Shown here one piece after another: positions 16,935-26,233 of a stretch of DNA of 64,000 nucleotides (positions are counted from its first letter, which is position 1; each line of letters opens with the position of its first letter). The position numbers were made by a program, and so were the translations under genes. Where the stretch lies: assembly GCF_020731285.1 (NCBI RefSeq), contig NZ_JAJFOW010000009.1, forward strand, positions 62,001 to 126,000, written 5' to 3'. Below the pieces are notes generated by a model. It ran no database searches. It saw only the letters and a program-made list of their open reading frames with translations, and was not told where the DNA came from. The stretch is from Cohnella baijiui. Its GTDB lineage: Bacteria; Bacillota; Bacilli; Paenibacillales; Paenibacillaceae.

Positions 16935-17669
16935 CTAGCCCTTCTCGGCCGCAATCAGTAGAAAGATCGGCCGGCGGGTCTCGTCGCGCATCTCCGGATC
17001 CCGCTCCAGCGCCTCCTGCGTCGGTTTGGGCTCCAGCACTTTACGGATGCGGAATCCCGCGTCGATGAGCGCATTCAGATAGGTTGCGACCGTACGGTGG
17101 TATTTGACCACGTCGTGACCCAGGAACCGGGCTTCCCGCGCACCCTCCTCCTGATAGTCGTCGACCGGCCAATGCAGCCGCTCGCCCGCCGGACCGTAAT
17201 GCCAATCCTGCGCGGCGCGAGCGGTGAAGATCGGATGCTCGGCGGAGAGAACGAAGCTTCCGCCCTCCGACAGGCAGCCGTGAACTTTCTCGCAGAGGCG
17301 GTCGAACCGCTCGACATAGTGTACCGCCAGCGAGCTCAGGACGACGTCGAAGGCGTCTGGCCCGAAGTCGATGTCCTCGATCCCCATCCGACGATAGGTG
17401 ATGCCCGCGTCGTCGGTCATCTCCCGGGCACGCGCCAGCATCCGCTCCGACAGGTCGATCCCCAGGACGGCGGCGGCCCCTTGATCGCGCGCATAGCGGC
17501 AGTGCCAGCCGTAGCCGCAGCCGAGGTCCAGCACCCGCTTGCCCCGCAGCTCCGGCAGCAGGCCCCGAAGCGCCGGCCATTCGCCGGCAGCCTCGAGACC
17601 GCCGATCGACCGCGCCATCTGGCTGTAGTTGTCGTAAAACCCGGGATCGTCGTATTTGTTTTGTTGCAT
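16935..17669 (-). CDS. Class I SAM-dependent methyltransferase
   Basis: A 244-residue soluble enzyme. Motif I is VLDLGCGYGWHCRYA (about residues 46-60) for AdoMet binding, GIDLSERML is motif II, and FDVVLSSLAVHYVERF is the motif IV region. The family is the Methyltransf_11 group; the substrate cannot be read from sequence. AAAGGGGAG precedes the ATG. It lies 18 bp downstream of a phosphotransferase gene on the same strand, so the two are probably cotranscribed. Confidence 0.88.
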   Translation of the reverse strand: MQQNKYDDPGFYDNYSQMARSIGGLEAAGEWPALRGLLPELRGKRVLDLGCGYGWHCRYARDQGAAAVLGIDLSERMLARAREMTDDAGITYRRMGIEDIDFGPDAFDVVLSSLAVHYVERFDRLCEKVHGCLSEGGSFVLSAEHPIFTARAAQDWHYGPAGERLHWPVDDYQEEGAREARFLGHDVVKYHRTVATYLNALIDAGFRIRKVLEPKPTQEALERDPEMRDETRRPIFLLIAAEKG

Positions 17670-17687
17670 GGATCTTCTCCCCTTTCT

Positions 17688-18524
17688 TTAAAGCGGTCCA
17701 TTATAATAGTCTTGCCCGCGAAAGCCGTTAAAGACGGATATCAACCCGCAAAAGCGAATCCGATCCTTGTCCGCCTTCGCTCGTCCGTATGTTTCTAGGA
17801 AACGGTCCGCGATGCGATCAAAATCGCTTCGGAGATTGTACCGAAGCGACCAGAGGCCCCAGAACAAATCGTAATGACGATCCCCCACCCCGCCGTATCC
17901 TACGTCGATGTACCCCTGCACTTTAAAATCCCGCACAATCACATTCGGCAAACAGTAGTCCCCATGGATAACCACCTGGTCCGTCCGGTCCTCGCAGGTT
18001 TCGTACATGGCGATCAAGTCCCGGTAAGCCGTGTCCGCGTCCGCGTAGCCCATGTAGAGCAGCAGGCTTCGATCCGCCCGACCCTCGCGGTAGTTGCGGT
18101 CCGCCCGGCTTGCCATTTCGGCCAAGCCGTTAACGACCGGACAGCCCTCGGGATCGACGTCGTGAAGCGCCGACAGCCCCTCGGCAAAAGCGTCGGTTAA
18201 CCGCTCCGGGTACCGCAGGCATGCCTCGGCGGCGGCGTCGCTCCCGGCCACTCGGCTCGTGATCAGATAGTCTCCGGTACCGTCCGACCGGTACAGAATG
18301 ACGCGAGGACAGGCGCCGCGGCGCGAGAGATACTCGGTCATCCGCGCTTCCTCGCGCATCTGTCCCTTAGGCGTCACCTTCAAGAAAACCGACTCTTCCC
18401 GCCGATCGAGACGCAGCACGACCGATCGGGTCTTCTGCTTGACGACGGCGATGTCGGCACCCTGCAGAAAGCCCTGGATCTCCTCCGGATAATGGGCCCA
18501 TGCGGCCCTCATCTTGTCCGCCAT
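17688..18524 (-). CDS. Aminoglycoside-phosphotransferase-like kinase
   Basis: A 278-residue kinase-fold protein. VVIHGDYCLPNVIV is the catalytic HGDxxxxN loop (about residues 196-209), and YIDVGYGGVGDRHYDLFW is the metal-binding segment with the DRHYDL pattern of APH(3') enzymes. The order and length fit APH(3')-type antibiotic kinases, but related kinases use other hydroxyl substrates, so resistance is not proven. The ATG at 18524 begins the domain; the open frame further upstream runs into a repeat array. Confidence 0.8.
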   Translation of the reverse strand: MADKMRAAWAHYPEEIQGFLQGADIAVVKQKTRSVVLRLDRREESVFLKVTPKGQMREEARMTEYLSRRGACPRVILYRSDGTGDYLITSRVAGSDAAAEACLRYPERLTDAFAEGLSALHDVDPEGCPVVNGLAEMASRADRNYREGRADRSLLLYMGYADADTAYRDLIAMYETCEDRTDQVVIHGDYCLPNVIVRDFKVQGYIDVGYGGVGDRHYDLFWGLWSLRYNLRSDFDRIADRFLETYGRAKADKDRIRFCGLISVFNGFRGQDYYNGPL

Positions 18525-18546
18525 TTTCAACCCCACCGATGCCAAA

Positions 18547-18840
18547 TTGTACGAAATTTCGAATACAACTGCCGGAATCAGTGGTCTGCGCCGGTATGTA
18601 TATGAAATATCGCATACGATCACCGGATTCGGCATGTGTATCCTATTTCTCATACACTCGCGGATTTTTGCCGATTGCACCCGTAATGTGTATGAATTTT
18701 CGCATACAATCGCCATGATCAGCCGAATATGCAGGTGATGTGTATGAAATTTCGTATACAATCGCCTGATTCGTCCGTTTGTGCAGGGAATGTGTGTGAT
18801 TTTTCGAATACAATCGTGGAATTCCGCCGTCTGCACCAGG
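18547..18840. repeat. Array of six degenerate 52-bp palindromic repeats
   Basis: Imperfect palindromes of the pattern GTATNNGAAATTTCGNATAC start at 18547, 18598, 18636, 18688, 18740 and 18792. Spacing is 51-52 bp except one of 38. Between them the sequence is also shared (an ATCGCCxGATTCG stretch and a TGCxCxGGTA stretch). It fills the gap between the phosphotransferase and the DeoR gene. Members of the same family occur at 46161-46285 and 49436-49458. Confidence 0.8.
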
Positions 18841-18853
18841 TACGATCCAGCCG

Positions 18854-19639
18854 CTATTCGGCGACGATCCAGTCGACGCCGCGCTCGCCCAGCGTCTGGT
18901 CCCAGCCCTTGGGCATCGGCGCCTCGCAGATGACGACATCGATATCGCGCCAATCCGCGATGCGGTACAGCTGCGTCAATCCGATCTTCGAGCTGTCCGT
19001 CATTACGATCGTGCGCTTGGCGTTCTCGATGACGCGGCTCGCGAGCTGGCCCCGCTCGGCGTCGAAGGACGTGATGCCCTTGTTCAGCACGATCCCGTCG
19101 GTCGAGATGAACGCCTTGTCCGCGTGGAACAGCGAAGCCATCTTCTCGGCAATCGAACCGGTCACGCGGGAGTGCGTGGCGTTAACCTTGCCCCCGATCA
19201 TGTAGATCTCCCCGGAGAAGAGCTCCTTGTTCTTGAATTCGATCAATTGGTGCAGCGCCGGCATCGACACGGTCAGCACCGTCAGATTGCGCTTGTTCGT
19301 CAGAAATGGGATCATCTGGAGCGGCGTCGTGCCGTCGTCGATGAAGATGACGTCGTTGTCCTCGACGAGGGCGGCCGCCTTCTTGCCGATGCGCTGCTTC
19401 TCCTCGGCGTGCAGGACTTCGCGCTTGAGGTAGGAGGGCTCCTCCCCGCTCAAGTTGATCTTGACGGCGCCGCCGTACACCCGCTTGAGACGGTTCTCCT
19501 CTTCCAGCTCTTCGAGATACCGGCGGATCGTCTCGGAGGAGACGCCCAGCTTTTTGACCAGATCGAACGTCTTGACCTGCCCTTCCGAGTGCAACAAGTC
19601 CAGGATGATCGCCTTGCGCTCTTCGCCTACCAGTGACAA
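18854..19639 (-). CDS. DeoR-family transcriptional regulator
   Basis: A 261-residue repressor. The N-terminal DeoR helix-turn-helix (QVKTFDLVKKLGVSSETIRR, about residues 20-40) is followed by LKRVYGGA and a C-terminal DeoRC sugar-phosphate sensor (IFIDDGTTPLQMI; ITSFDAERGQLAS; TIVMTDSSKIG). Such proteins usually control sugar or nucleoside catabolic genes and are released by a phosphorylated intermediate. No obvious target lies next to it; the DMT transporter upstream on the same strand may be unrelated. The TTG start follows AAGGAGT. Confidence 0.9.
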   Translation of the reverse strand: MSLVGEERKAIILDLLHSEGQVKTFDLVKKLGVSSETIRRYLEELEEENRLKRVYGGAVKINLSGEEPSYLKREVLHAEEKQRIGKKAAALVEDNDVIFIDDGTTPLQMIPFLTNKRNLTVLTVSMPALHQLIEFKNKELFSGEIYMIGGKVNATHSRVTGSIAEKMASLFHADKAFISTDGIVLNKGITSFDAERGQLASRVIENAKRTIVMTDSSKIGLTQLYRIADWRDIDVVICEAPMPKGWDQTLGERGVDWIVAE

Positions 19640-19808
19640 CCTAGCCGACTCCTTCCAGCTTCGCTCTAGATCTTCATTATACCGTCTTACGCCCCTCGGC
19701 GCCTATCGCGAATCGCGTCACGGCAAACCGAGCCAGGTCCGGGCGGGGCAGCGCCTTGAAAGAAACCCGTTCGGGCATCCGCGGGAACACGAGCTTCCGC
19801 CGCCTGCG

Positions 19809-20675
19809 TCAAGAACCCCATAAACCGATGGCTACGATCCCCGACGCAATGACGGTCGCGTAAAAGATCCGGCTCACCCCGCCAGATTCCCGCAGCAGCC
19901 AAACGCCGAGCAGGGTGCCGAACACGGTGCTGATTTCGCGAATCGGCGCCAGATGCGACAGCGGCCCGAGCTGCATGGCGAACAGGAAAAGCAGGTATGA
20001 GCCGGGCGACAGCATCGAACCGATCAGGATGCGACGCCACTGCGCCCGCCATTCGGCGCGGATGTCTCCCGACGCGAGCGCCGTTCGGCTAAGCATGAGA
20101 ACGAAGCCGAAGTTCGACACCTCGATGAGCGACAAAGGGGAGAGGTCATGCAGCAATGTCTTGTCGTTCAGCGTATAGCCGGTAATCATCGCGCCTACGC
20201 CGAGGATCGGCCCGAACGCATGGAGGAAGGCGCCCCGCTCGATTCGCCGGAGGTCGCCGATGGCGAACAGGCCGGCGACGATCGCGGCCACGCCGGCCCA
20301 CCCGGCGGGGGACAGCTTTTCCTCGTAGATCCATACGCCGAGGACCGGGACGCACAAAGCCGCGATTCCCCGCATGACCGGATAGGCGCGGGACATATCG
20401 GCCCGTTGATAGGCGATCGGCAGCAGATACGCGTAGCCCATCTGAAACGCCAGCGAGACCGCTATGGAGGCGTAACCTGCCGGCGGAATGCCCCGGGCAA
20501 TATCCCGAACTAGGAACGGCAGAAAAACGACGCAGCCGCATAAATGAATCAGCCATAAAAAGACGTTCTTGTTGCGGCTGGTCTTGGCAAACAGATTCCA
20601 AACCGCGTGCGCCAGCCCGGAACCGAGTACCAGCAGGATGCCTAAGGCGATGCGGTTCCCCTCCCCTCTCTTCAT
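19809..20675 (-). CDS. EamA/DMT-superfamily transporter
   Basis: A 288-residue membrane protein with about ten hydrophobic segments arranged as two five-segment EamA halves. AHAVWNLFAK near residue 20 and FGTLLGVWLLRE near the end are typical. The family exports or imports metabolites; the substrate is unknown. The ATG at 20675 lacks a clear ribosome-binding site, and GGGGAGGGG lies just after it, so the true start may differ slightly. Confidence 0.82.
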   Translation of the reverse strand: MKRGEGNRIALGILLVLGSGLAHAVWNLFAKTSRNKNVFLWLIHLCGCVVFLPFLVRDIARGIPPAGYASIAVSLAFQMGYAYLLPIAYQRADMSRAYPVMRGIAALCVPVLGVWIYEEKLSPAGWAGVAAIVAGLFAIGDLRRIERGAFLHAFGPILGVGAMITGYTLNDKTLLHDLSPLSLIEVSNFGFVLMLSRTALASGDIRAEWRAQWRRILIGSMLSPGSYLLFLFAMQLGPLSHLAPIREISTVFGTLLGVWLLRESGGVSRIFYATVIASGIVAIGLWGS

Positions 20676-20770
20676 CCGAACTACTGTTAGCTTACCGTGA
20701 ATTCCACACAAAAACAACTTAAACAAAACAAATAACAATTAAATTCGTATTAAAATTATTGTTTGTCTTG

Positions 20771-21758
20771 TTAGTCGGGGATTGGAATGACTTTGTGGAT
20801 TCTGATTCCGTCCGAGAGCGCAAACCAAAGAAGCTTCCTATCCCGCGCTTTGCGCAGAATGGAAGCTTCTAGACTGCCGATTACCGCAAGTTCGATACTT
20901 GTAGCCGGGGTGCCGGGGAACGGATGCTGGCCCCCTGCGGCTAGGCCTGCGCCATAACTATGGGGATCTTGAATATTCAAAGTCTTCCGATCCAGACAAG
21001 CTTTCGAACCGACGCATGCTCGTACACGTTCGAAGATTTGCGCAGCTCTCCGTATGAATCGTAAATCGACGATCAACGTACAGGGATAGACCTTCGCTCT
21101 CGCCGATTCGCAGCGCCATCAGAAAAGGATGATCTGAATAGCGATAGTCCAGTCCCGCCGGATCCCCTTCGCCTTTCCATTGCGCTCCGAAGCGATCCGC
21201 CAGCCCGAACACTTCGTCCCAAGTCATGCCGTCCCTGGGATATGGAATTTGCAAGCGATCGAACAAGGTCCGGTTATAATAAAGACCCGAACCCACGAAA
21301 GTTGGCGCCAAGCCGTACAACTGTTCCTTCTCGTCGCTGAGTGCGTCGAGAACCGCAGGCGCATAGTCGTTCAGTTCGAGACGACTTTGACGGATGCGGT
21401 CATTCAACACAAGCAGCCCTTCCTTTCCGCTAAGCATGGCATAGTAGTCGGAGGGCAGTACGACGAGATCCGGCTTGTCCTGCTCGCTGAGCCTTGTAAC
21501 CTCGGCATAGAGATTGACTCCCGGTACGAGCCGATCTACTACAGACGTGACTTGAAGATCGTTGCTTGGGCGTCTTGTCAAATAGTAATCTCCATATTGC
21601 TGAGAAAAGGAAGATGCGTCCCAGGCTAGCACTTTGATGACGATGCCTTCCGGCTCTTCTATCCTTTGCTCGCATCCCAAGAGCAGGAATGGTAGGAGCA
21701 AGATCAGACACATTCCCCGTCGCAAGCGGTACGGTTTTATTTGATCCATGATTTTCAT
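20771..21758 (-). pseudogene. Decayed solute-binding lipoprotein
   Basis: The first 240 or so codons read as a normal YtcQ-like binding lipoprotein: signal peptide with lipobox LLLGC near residue 28, then PDLVVLPSDYYAML and YPRDGMTWDEVF. After RRFTIHTES (about 21040) the frame is broken. The adjoining frame continues with AQIFERVRACVGSK and DPHSYGAGLAAGG, which fits the missing part, then loses recognisable similarity near 20920. The normal length is about 420-500 residues. I therefore call a frameshifted and truncated gene. A fragment of the preceding gene lies just upstream. Confidence 0.7.
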
Positions 21759-21764
21759 TGGTTA

Positions 21765-21945
21765 ATAGATCAAATCCTCCCGGATGGGAATGCCGTTCCG
21801 CATGCAGTAATCACGGTACTTCTGCAGGACCGTGTAAATGTCGTCTTGTCCCGTCACTTGGCCCTGCTCGTCAAGGTACCCAGGGCAAGTCTTCCGAGTG
21901 GACGATCCGCTCCGGAAGCTGAAATGGTTCGGCCAATTGTCAGGA
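21765..21945 (-). pseudogene. C-terminal fragment of an unidentified gene
   Basis: In one frame QLAEPFQLPERIVHSEDLPWVP is followed in the next frame by LDEQGQVTGQDDIYTVLQKY and then a YCMRNGIPIREDLIY-stop. The two pieces join with a single frameshift near 21885. The fragment ends 4-6 bp before the decayed lipoprotein and has no start, so it is the tail of a former upstream gene of the same operon. I do not recognise the family. Confidence 0.5.
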
Positions 21946-22015
21946 TTTCACTTCTTTTTCCAATATAACCTGCTATTGCCCCTCATGGTCAACCCCTTAT
22001 TGCCGTGTATATAAG

Positions 22016-22058
22016 AAAGGACCGAACGCAACCTCCGCCTGGAGTCGTTCGGTCCTTT
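22016..22058 (-). terminator. Rho-independent terminator
   Basis: AAAGGACCGAACG and CGTTCGGTCCTTT form a 13-bp perfect stem. It lies just after the glyoxalase-like gene on the minus strand. Confidence 0.8.
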
Positions 22059-22085
22059 CGCTTTTATTCGACCGGATGATCCCGT

Positions 22086-22424
22086 TTAAGCCAGCACTTC
22101 CACTTTGAACCCGCCAGGCGCATCTACGTAGAAGGTCCATCCGTGCGCGCGACGCGGAGGCGCGACGTCGTAGCCGTCCTGCAAGAGCTGCCGATGGATC
22201 TCGTTCACCCGCTCCTCGTTTTCCTGGGCGAAGCCGATATGAAAGGTTCTTGGGTAGCTCACCTGATTGTCTTTCATCAACGTCAGCACCAGGCCGTCGT
22301 CATCGAACATCGCTGCAAACGCGTCTCCGCGTTCTCCGGCGACCCGCAAGCCGAAGTACTTTTCTAGAAACGCCCGAGCAGCCGGCACATCCGTCACCGT
22401 CAGATTGACATGATTGAGCTTCAT
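22086..22424 (-). CDS. VOC-family (glyoxalase/bleomycin resistance) protein
   Basis: A 112-residue single-domain VOC protein. MKLNHVNLTVTDVPAARAFL at the start carries the first metal-ligand histidine, and the C-terminal WTFYVDAPGGFKVEVLA segment carries the conserved glutamate. The family includes lyases, dioxygenases and antibiotic-binding proteins; the substrate is unknown. GAGGAGAGG precedes the ATG. It is a single-gene unit with its own terminator. Confidence 0.85.
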   Translation of the reverse strand: MKLNHVNLTVTDVPAARAFLEKYFGLRVAGERGDAFAAMFDDDGLVLTLMKDNQVSYPRTFHIGFAQENEERVNEIHRQLLQDGYDVAPPRRAHGWTFYVDAPGGFKVEVLA

Positions 22425-22671
22425 GCCTTCACACCTCTCCTCAATTTGTTTGTTTCATTACCTATCCTATTACATTCATGCAAGTGACAACCTTGAAGGC
22501 CGTAAAACGCAGATGGAGCGCGAAAAGCTTTGACACGTCCTTGAAGGCTTTCCATACAGGTTTTTGCGGCTTCATTAAATATTCCTTTACAGGAATATAT
22601 AGATCGCATATAGTAGAACTAGCAAGAGATTCGAATCCAAAATCTCATCTCACCTTCAGGAGGAATCGATC

Positions 22672-23196
22672 ATGGCGGCGCAAAACGGAATGGACAAGAT
22701 GTTTTATCGGGTAGAGGGCCGTGAATTAACGCTGGAGCGAACTTTTCAAGCGCCTAGAAGCCTCGTATTCCAGGCATTCTCGAATCCCGAGCATCTGAAG
22801 CGGTGGTTTAGCCCGAGCGGCTGGACGCTGTCGATCTTTAATTTCGAATTCCGTCCCGGCGGGACATGGCACTACTGCATGAAATGCACCGACGAGAGCC
22901 AGCCGTACTACGGCAACGAGTCCTGGGGCAAAGCGATCTATCACGAGATCGCGGAGCCGGAGCGCATCGTCTACAGCGACGCCTTCTCCGACGCGGAGGG
23001 CAGCGTCAACGAGGAGATGCCGGCCGCGATGATCACGCTCACGTTCGTCGAAGAGGGCGACAAGACGACGAAACTGGTCAATCATGCGCAGTACCTGTCT
23101 GCGGACGCGCTTCAGGCCGTGCTGGATATGGGCATGCTCCAGGGCGTCACCGACACCTGGAATCGCCTGGAGGAAATGCTGGCGGAGCTGCAGTAA
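22672..23196 (+). CDS. SRPBCC/AHSA1-family protein
   Basis: A 174-residue START-like protein. LTLERTFQAPRSLVFQAFSN, then LKRWFSPSGW, and a C-terminal GVTDTWNRLEEMLAEL helix match AHSA1 proteins, which form a hydrophobic cavity and are often ligand-binding or stress-linked. AGGAGG lies 7 nt before the ATG. It is transcribed alone toward a bidirectional terminator. Confidence 0.88.
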   Translation: MAAQNGMDKMFYRVEGRELTLERTFQAPRSLVFQAFSNPEHLKRWFSPSGWTLSIFNFEFRPGGTWHYCMKCTDESQPYYGNESWGKAIYHEIAEPERIVYSDAFSDAEGSVNEEMPAAMITLTFVEEGDKTTKLVNHAQYLSADALQAVLDMGMLQGVTDTWNRLEEMLAELQ

Positions 23197-23214
23197 ACGG
23201 GACAAACACGAATC

Positions 23215-23246
23215 GAAAAGAAACCGCCTTGGGGCGGTTTCTTTTC
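23215..23246. terminator. Bidirectional terminator
   Basis: GAAAAGAAACCGCC and GGCGGTTTCTTTTC form a 14-bp perfect stem with a four-base loop between convergent genes. Confidence 0.9.
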
Positions 23247-23268
23247 GTAGCGGCTCCGGGAATGCCTC

Positions 23269-24516
23269 TCATGGCGCGCCCTTAAATGAAACCGGCGGCG
23301 TCTGCGATTCATAGAAATCGTACGGCGGCTCTCCGTCCGATAGAAATGCACGAACGGCCGGCCAGACGATGTCGGGTTGATCCTGATAAGCGTTGTGTCC
23401 CGCTGCTTCGACATAGAGCAGTTGGGCTTGCGGCAACGCCTTCCGATAATCCATCGCGGAAGACCACGACAAGTAATCGTCCGAGCCCTTGATGATCAGA
23501 GCCGGGACGGGATGCATTTTCAGCATGGGACGAATATCGGTCGGTTCCACAGCCGCACGGGATTGCGGAAATTGGTTGGCGTAGAACCCCATTCCGTAAA
23601 CGGGATGATCGCTCTTGTTGCCCGCTGCGTGCAAGGCCGGTTCGGTAGCGGCATACACCCGATCAAAGCGCGCGTCCATCTCTTCGTCCCCGGCAAACGC
23701 GTGCGCCGCCTTCGGGTTGATCTGCAGCAGGGCATACGCGAACAAGACCCTCGGCTGCAGCAACAAGCGGTACAGTTCGCGCCGATCCGCCCCGGCAAGC
23801 CTGGCGGTCAGCTGCGCATCGCTACGATCCGAAGAATCGATCGCGCCGGGTGACGACAGCACGGCACGGGCTACGCGTTCGCGATATTGAGCCATATAGT
23901 GAGCCGCGATCTCGCACCCGTAGGAGTGTCCGACAAGGATCATCCGTTCGGCACCGATGCGCTGCCGGATGGCTTCAAGATCCGCAACGTCTCTTGACAA
24001 CTTGTAGCCTCGGGGATCCTGAAGCCGCGACGATCTGCCGGCGCCCAATTGGTCGTAAACGTACACATCGTACCCGATGGCCGCGAGTCTCCCGAAATAG
24101 GCTGCATCCCCGGCCATATCGGGCGTAGCTGGCCCTCCGTGCAGGAACACGATGGGATCGGGCCGCTTCGTGCCCTTTCCCGCAATCAGCTTGTAAGCAA
24201 TCGTGGATCCGGTCGACAGCTCCCAATAGCGCAAGCCTTCGATCGGATCGGGAGGGTGCTGCGGATCATCCAACGGTTTGAGCAGCGCGAAGGCGGTAAG
24301 GGCTAGCAGGATCGCACCCAACGCATAAGCTGCTCGAAACCGCTTCGAACGCTTGTGACGCCGGTAGACGTAAGCGATGCCCGTGCCAACCAGAATCGCG
24401 TAAACTGCAGCCCCGATCAAAAGAAACAACAGCGGCACGGGCGTCAAGGAAGCCGCCGCCAGCGACGCGGCGATTCCGGCGATCCAAGCGACGATACCAA
24501 CCAACAATCCAAACAT
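23269..24516 (-). CDS. Membrane-anchored alpha/beta hydrolase
   Basis: A 415-residue protein. The first 85 or so residues hold three hydrophobic segments; a soluble alpha/beta hydrolase domain follows. HGGP (about residue 125) is the oxyanion motif seen in prolyl iminopeptidases, GHSYG (about 197) carries the nucleophilic serine, and AAGHNAYQ (about 375) carries the catalytic histidine. The likely activity is a peptidase or esterase facing the membrane; the topology of the hydrolase domain is uncertain. It is convergent with the SRPBCC gene. Confidence 0.85.
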   Translation of the reverse strand: MFGLLVGIVAWIAGIAASLAAASLTPVPLLFLLIGAAVYAILVGTGIAYVYRRHKRSKRFRAAYALGAILLALTAFALLKPLDDPQHPPDPIEGLRYWELSTGSTIAYKLIAGKGTKRPDPIVFLHGGPATPDMAGDAAYFGRLAAIGYDVYVYDQLGAGRSSRLQDPRGYKLSRDVADLEAIRQRIGAERMILVGHSYGCEIAAHYMAQYRERVARAVLSSPGAIDSSDRSDAQLTARLAGADRRELYRLLLQPRVLFAYALLQINPKAAHAFAGDEEMDARFDRVYAATEPALHAAGNKSDHPVYGMGFYANQFPQSRAAVEPTDIRPMLKMHPVPALIIKGSDDYLSWSSAMDYRKALPQAQLLYVEAAGHNAYQDQPDIVWPAVRAFLSDGEPPYDFYESQTPPVSFKGAP

Positions 24517-24675
24517 GGTCCGCGCTCGCTCCTTTGCTAACGGCGTCTCCCCGTCATCTCGTCTCCGGTCCTTCTATCCGCAGCTCGGCAACTCTATATT
24601 AACAGAATCATCGACGGAGGATTTCTTACGCATTGCCAGATCGGCCGTAGAGTGAGCTGCGGGTACTTGATCTTC

Positions 24676-24714
24676 AAAAAGCAAAATCGGCCACCTTCTG
24701 CTCGAAGGTGGCCG
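24676..24714 (-). terminator. Rho-independent terminator of the DinB gene
   Basis: CGGCCACCTTC and GAAGGTGGCCG form an 11-bp stem around TGCTC. On the minus strand it runs into a T-rich stretch. Confidence 0.75.
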
Positions 24715-24741
24715 TTCGCATTTCGCCGGCGGACGGGGTTG

Positions 24742-25278
24742 TCAGAGGAGGGCCAGAGACGGCAAATAGCGTTCCCGCACCACGTTCAGATGATGAAGCG
24801 TATGGCCCAATATAAAATAGGCCGTCGCGGCCGCCGTGTTCCGAACCTCGTTGACCGTACCTGCTCGGCTCAGTTCCTCCTGCGTCAACCCGCGCACCAG
24901 CGCGACGGTGGCTTCGCGCACGATTCGATATTCCTCCAGCAGCTCAGCGAACGGACGCCGGTCAAATTGCGTCCCGTTCACGAACAATTCCGGATGTCGC
25001 GGAAGCGGCGTCCGATCCCCTCTGGCGATGCACATCAGCCGATAGGCGGCGATTCGCTCGGTATCCATCAGGTGACCCAGCAGCTCTTTCAGGCTCCATT
25101 TGCCTTCCCCGTAACGATACAGGCTCCGCTCTTCGCCTAGCGGCCCGTAGATGTCCAGAACTTCCTGCTTCTGCTCCTGCAGCATCTGTACCAGATCGCC
25201 TTCCGGCACGCCGTCGATGTAATAGCCGCTATTCGGATGATAGTCGCCTTCCACGGGCTTGGGTGTGATCATCTTCAT
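24742..25278 (-). CDS. DinB-family protein (putative metal-dependent hydrolase)
   Basis: A 178-residue four-helix-bundle protein. HLMDTERIAAYR (about residues 66-77) and HTLHHLNVVRERYLP near the C-terminus carry the three histidines that bind a metal in YfiT/DinB proteins. The family includes thiol-dependent transferases such as bacillithiol S-transferases, a reasonable role in Firmicutes, but the substrate is not shown. The ribosome-binding site is weak (AGGCGG). Confidence 0.85.
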   Translation of the reverse strand: MKMITPKPVEGDYHPNSGYYIDGVPEGDLVQMLQEQKQEVLDIYGPLGEERSLYRYGEGKWSLKELLGHLMDTERIAAYRLMCIARGDRTPLPRHPELFVNGTQFDRRPFAELLEEYRIVREATVALVRGLTQEELSRAGTVNEVRNTAAATAYFILGHTLHHLNVVRERYLPSLALL

Positions 25279-25349
25279 CTACCGCCTATTCTTCTAACCA
25301 GTTCCGTAGAGTGCTCTTATTGTAATTGTCGTACCTGCTTGATGCAAGC

Positions 25350-25916
25350 TTAAACCATCCCCGCATAGTACGGATAATCCATCTTCTCCTGCACCTGGCG
25401 CGAGACCTCCCGCCCGACCAGGGACTCGACGACGTACAACCCCAGGTCGATCGAAGCCGACACGCCTCCGCCGGTGTATACGTTCCCGTCGCGAACATAG
25501 CGAGCCCGAACCACCTCGGCGCAATAGGGCTCCAGCAATTCATAAGCCGACGGATTGGTCGTCGCCCGCTTCCCCTCGAGCAGCCCGGCGGCCCCGAGGA
25601 GCAGAGCCCCGGTGCAGACGGATACTTGATACGTCGCGCCCTGTGCGGTTCGGATCCAGGAGACGAACGCAGGGTCGAACCGAAGCTGACGGGTCGCGTA
25701 ACCGCCGGGGACAAAGACCAGATCGTAGTCGGACAGGTCCGGCAGGACGCGATCGGCCCGCATGCGTAGCCCGCGGTCGTCGACGACCTCCGCTTGGTTG
25801 GCGCAAAACGCCCAAGATACGTCTTCCTTGGCCTTTAGGATGCCTAGCCAGGTGATCGCCTCATAGAACCCTACAAAATCCATCGTCGTCATGCCATCGA
25901 ACAGCACGAATGCCAT
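25350..25916 (-). CDS. DJ-1/PfpI-family protein
   Basis: A 188-residue protein with the class I glutamine amidotransferase-like fold. SVCTGALLLGAAGLL (about residues 100-114) carries the nucleophile-elbow cysteine, and DYDLVFVPGGYATRQL is the conserved glycine turn. The family includes isonitrile hydratases, chaperones and glyoxalases; I cannot choose. The second ATG (25916) is preferred because GAGGG lies 6 nt before it; the ATG at 25922 directly abuts that site. Confidence 0.85.
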   Translation of the reverse strand: MAFVLFDGMTTMDFVGFYEAITWLGILKAKEDVSWAFCANQAEVVDDRGLRMRADRVLPDLSDYDLVFVPGGYATRQLRFDPAFVSWIRTAQGATYQVSVCTGALLLGAAGLLEGKRATTNPSAYELLEPYCAEVVRARYVRDGNVYTGGGVSASIDLGLYVVESLVGREVSRQVQEKMDYPYYAGMV

Positions 25917-25952
25917 CTTCATCCCTCGCCACCTGTCCTCTCGTCGGAAATT

Positions 25953-25986
25953 AAAAAAGCATACGATCCGAGGATCGAATGCTTTT
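25953..25986 (-). terminator. Stem-loop with A/T flanks upstream of the DJ-1 gene
   Basis: AAAAGCATACGATCC and GGATCGAATGCTTTT form an imperfect stem around GA. Orientation is unclear; it may end a transcript coming from the right. Confidence 0.5.
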
Positions 25987-26233
25987 GCCCAGGCGTACGG
26001 CGTTATGAAAGATGCGCTCCCTCGTGGTTCTCCACGTTACGCCAGTCGCGCATCCCGCATTCCAGTAATTGTATTCATTGTAAACCGGGTCCTGAGAATC
26101 ATCAAGCGCGATTTAGGTCGGGTACGAGAAGAAGTCCAACCCTGCCTGCGCGTACGACGTCTGCGAATCCGGACCTTCTCGCGTTCCGGCCCGCGTCAAA
26201 CGTCTATAGATACGGGCGTACTCGGACCGGCCC

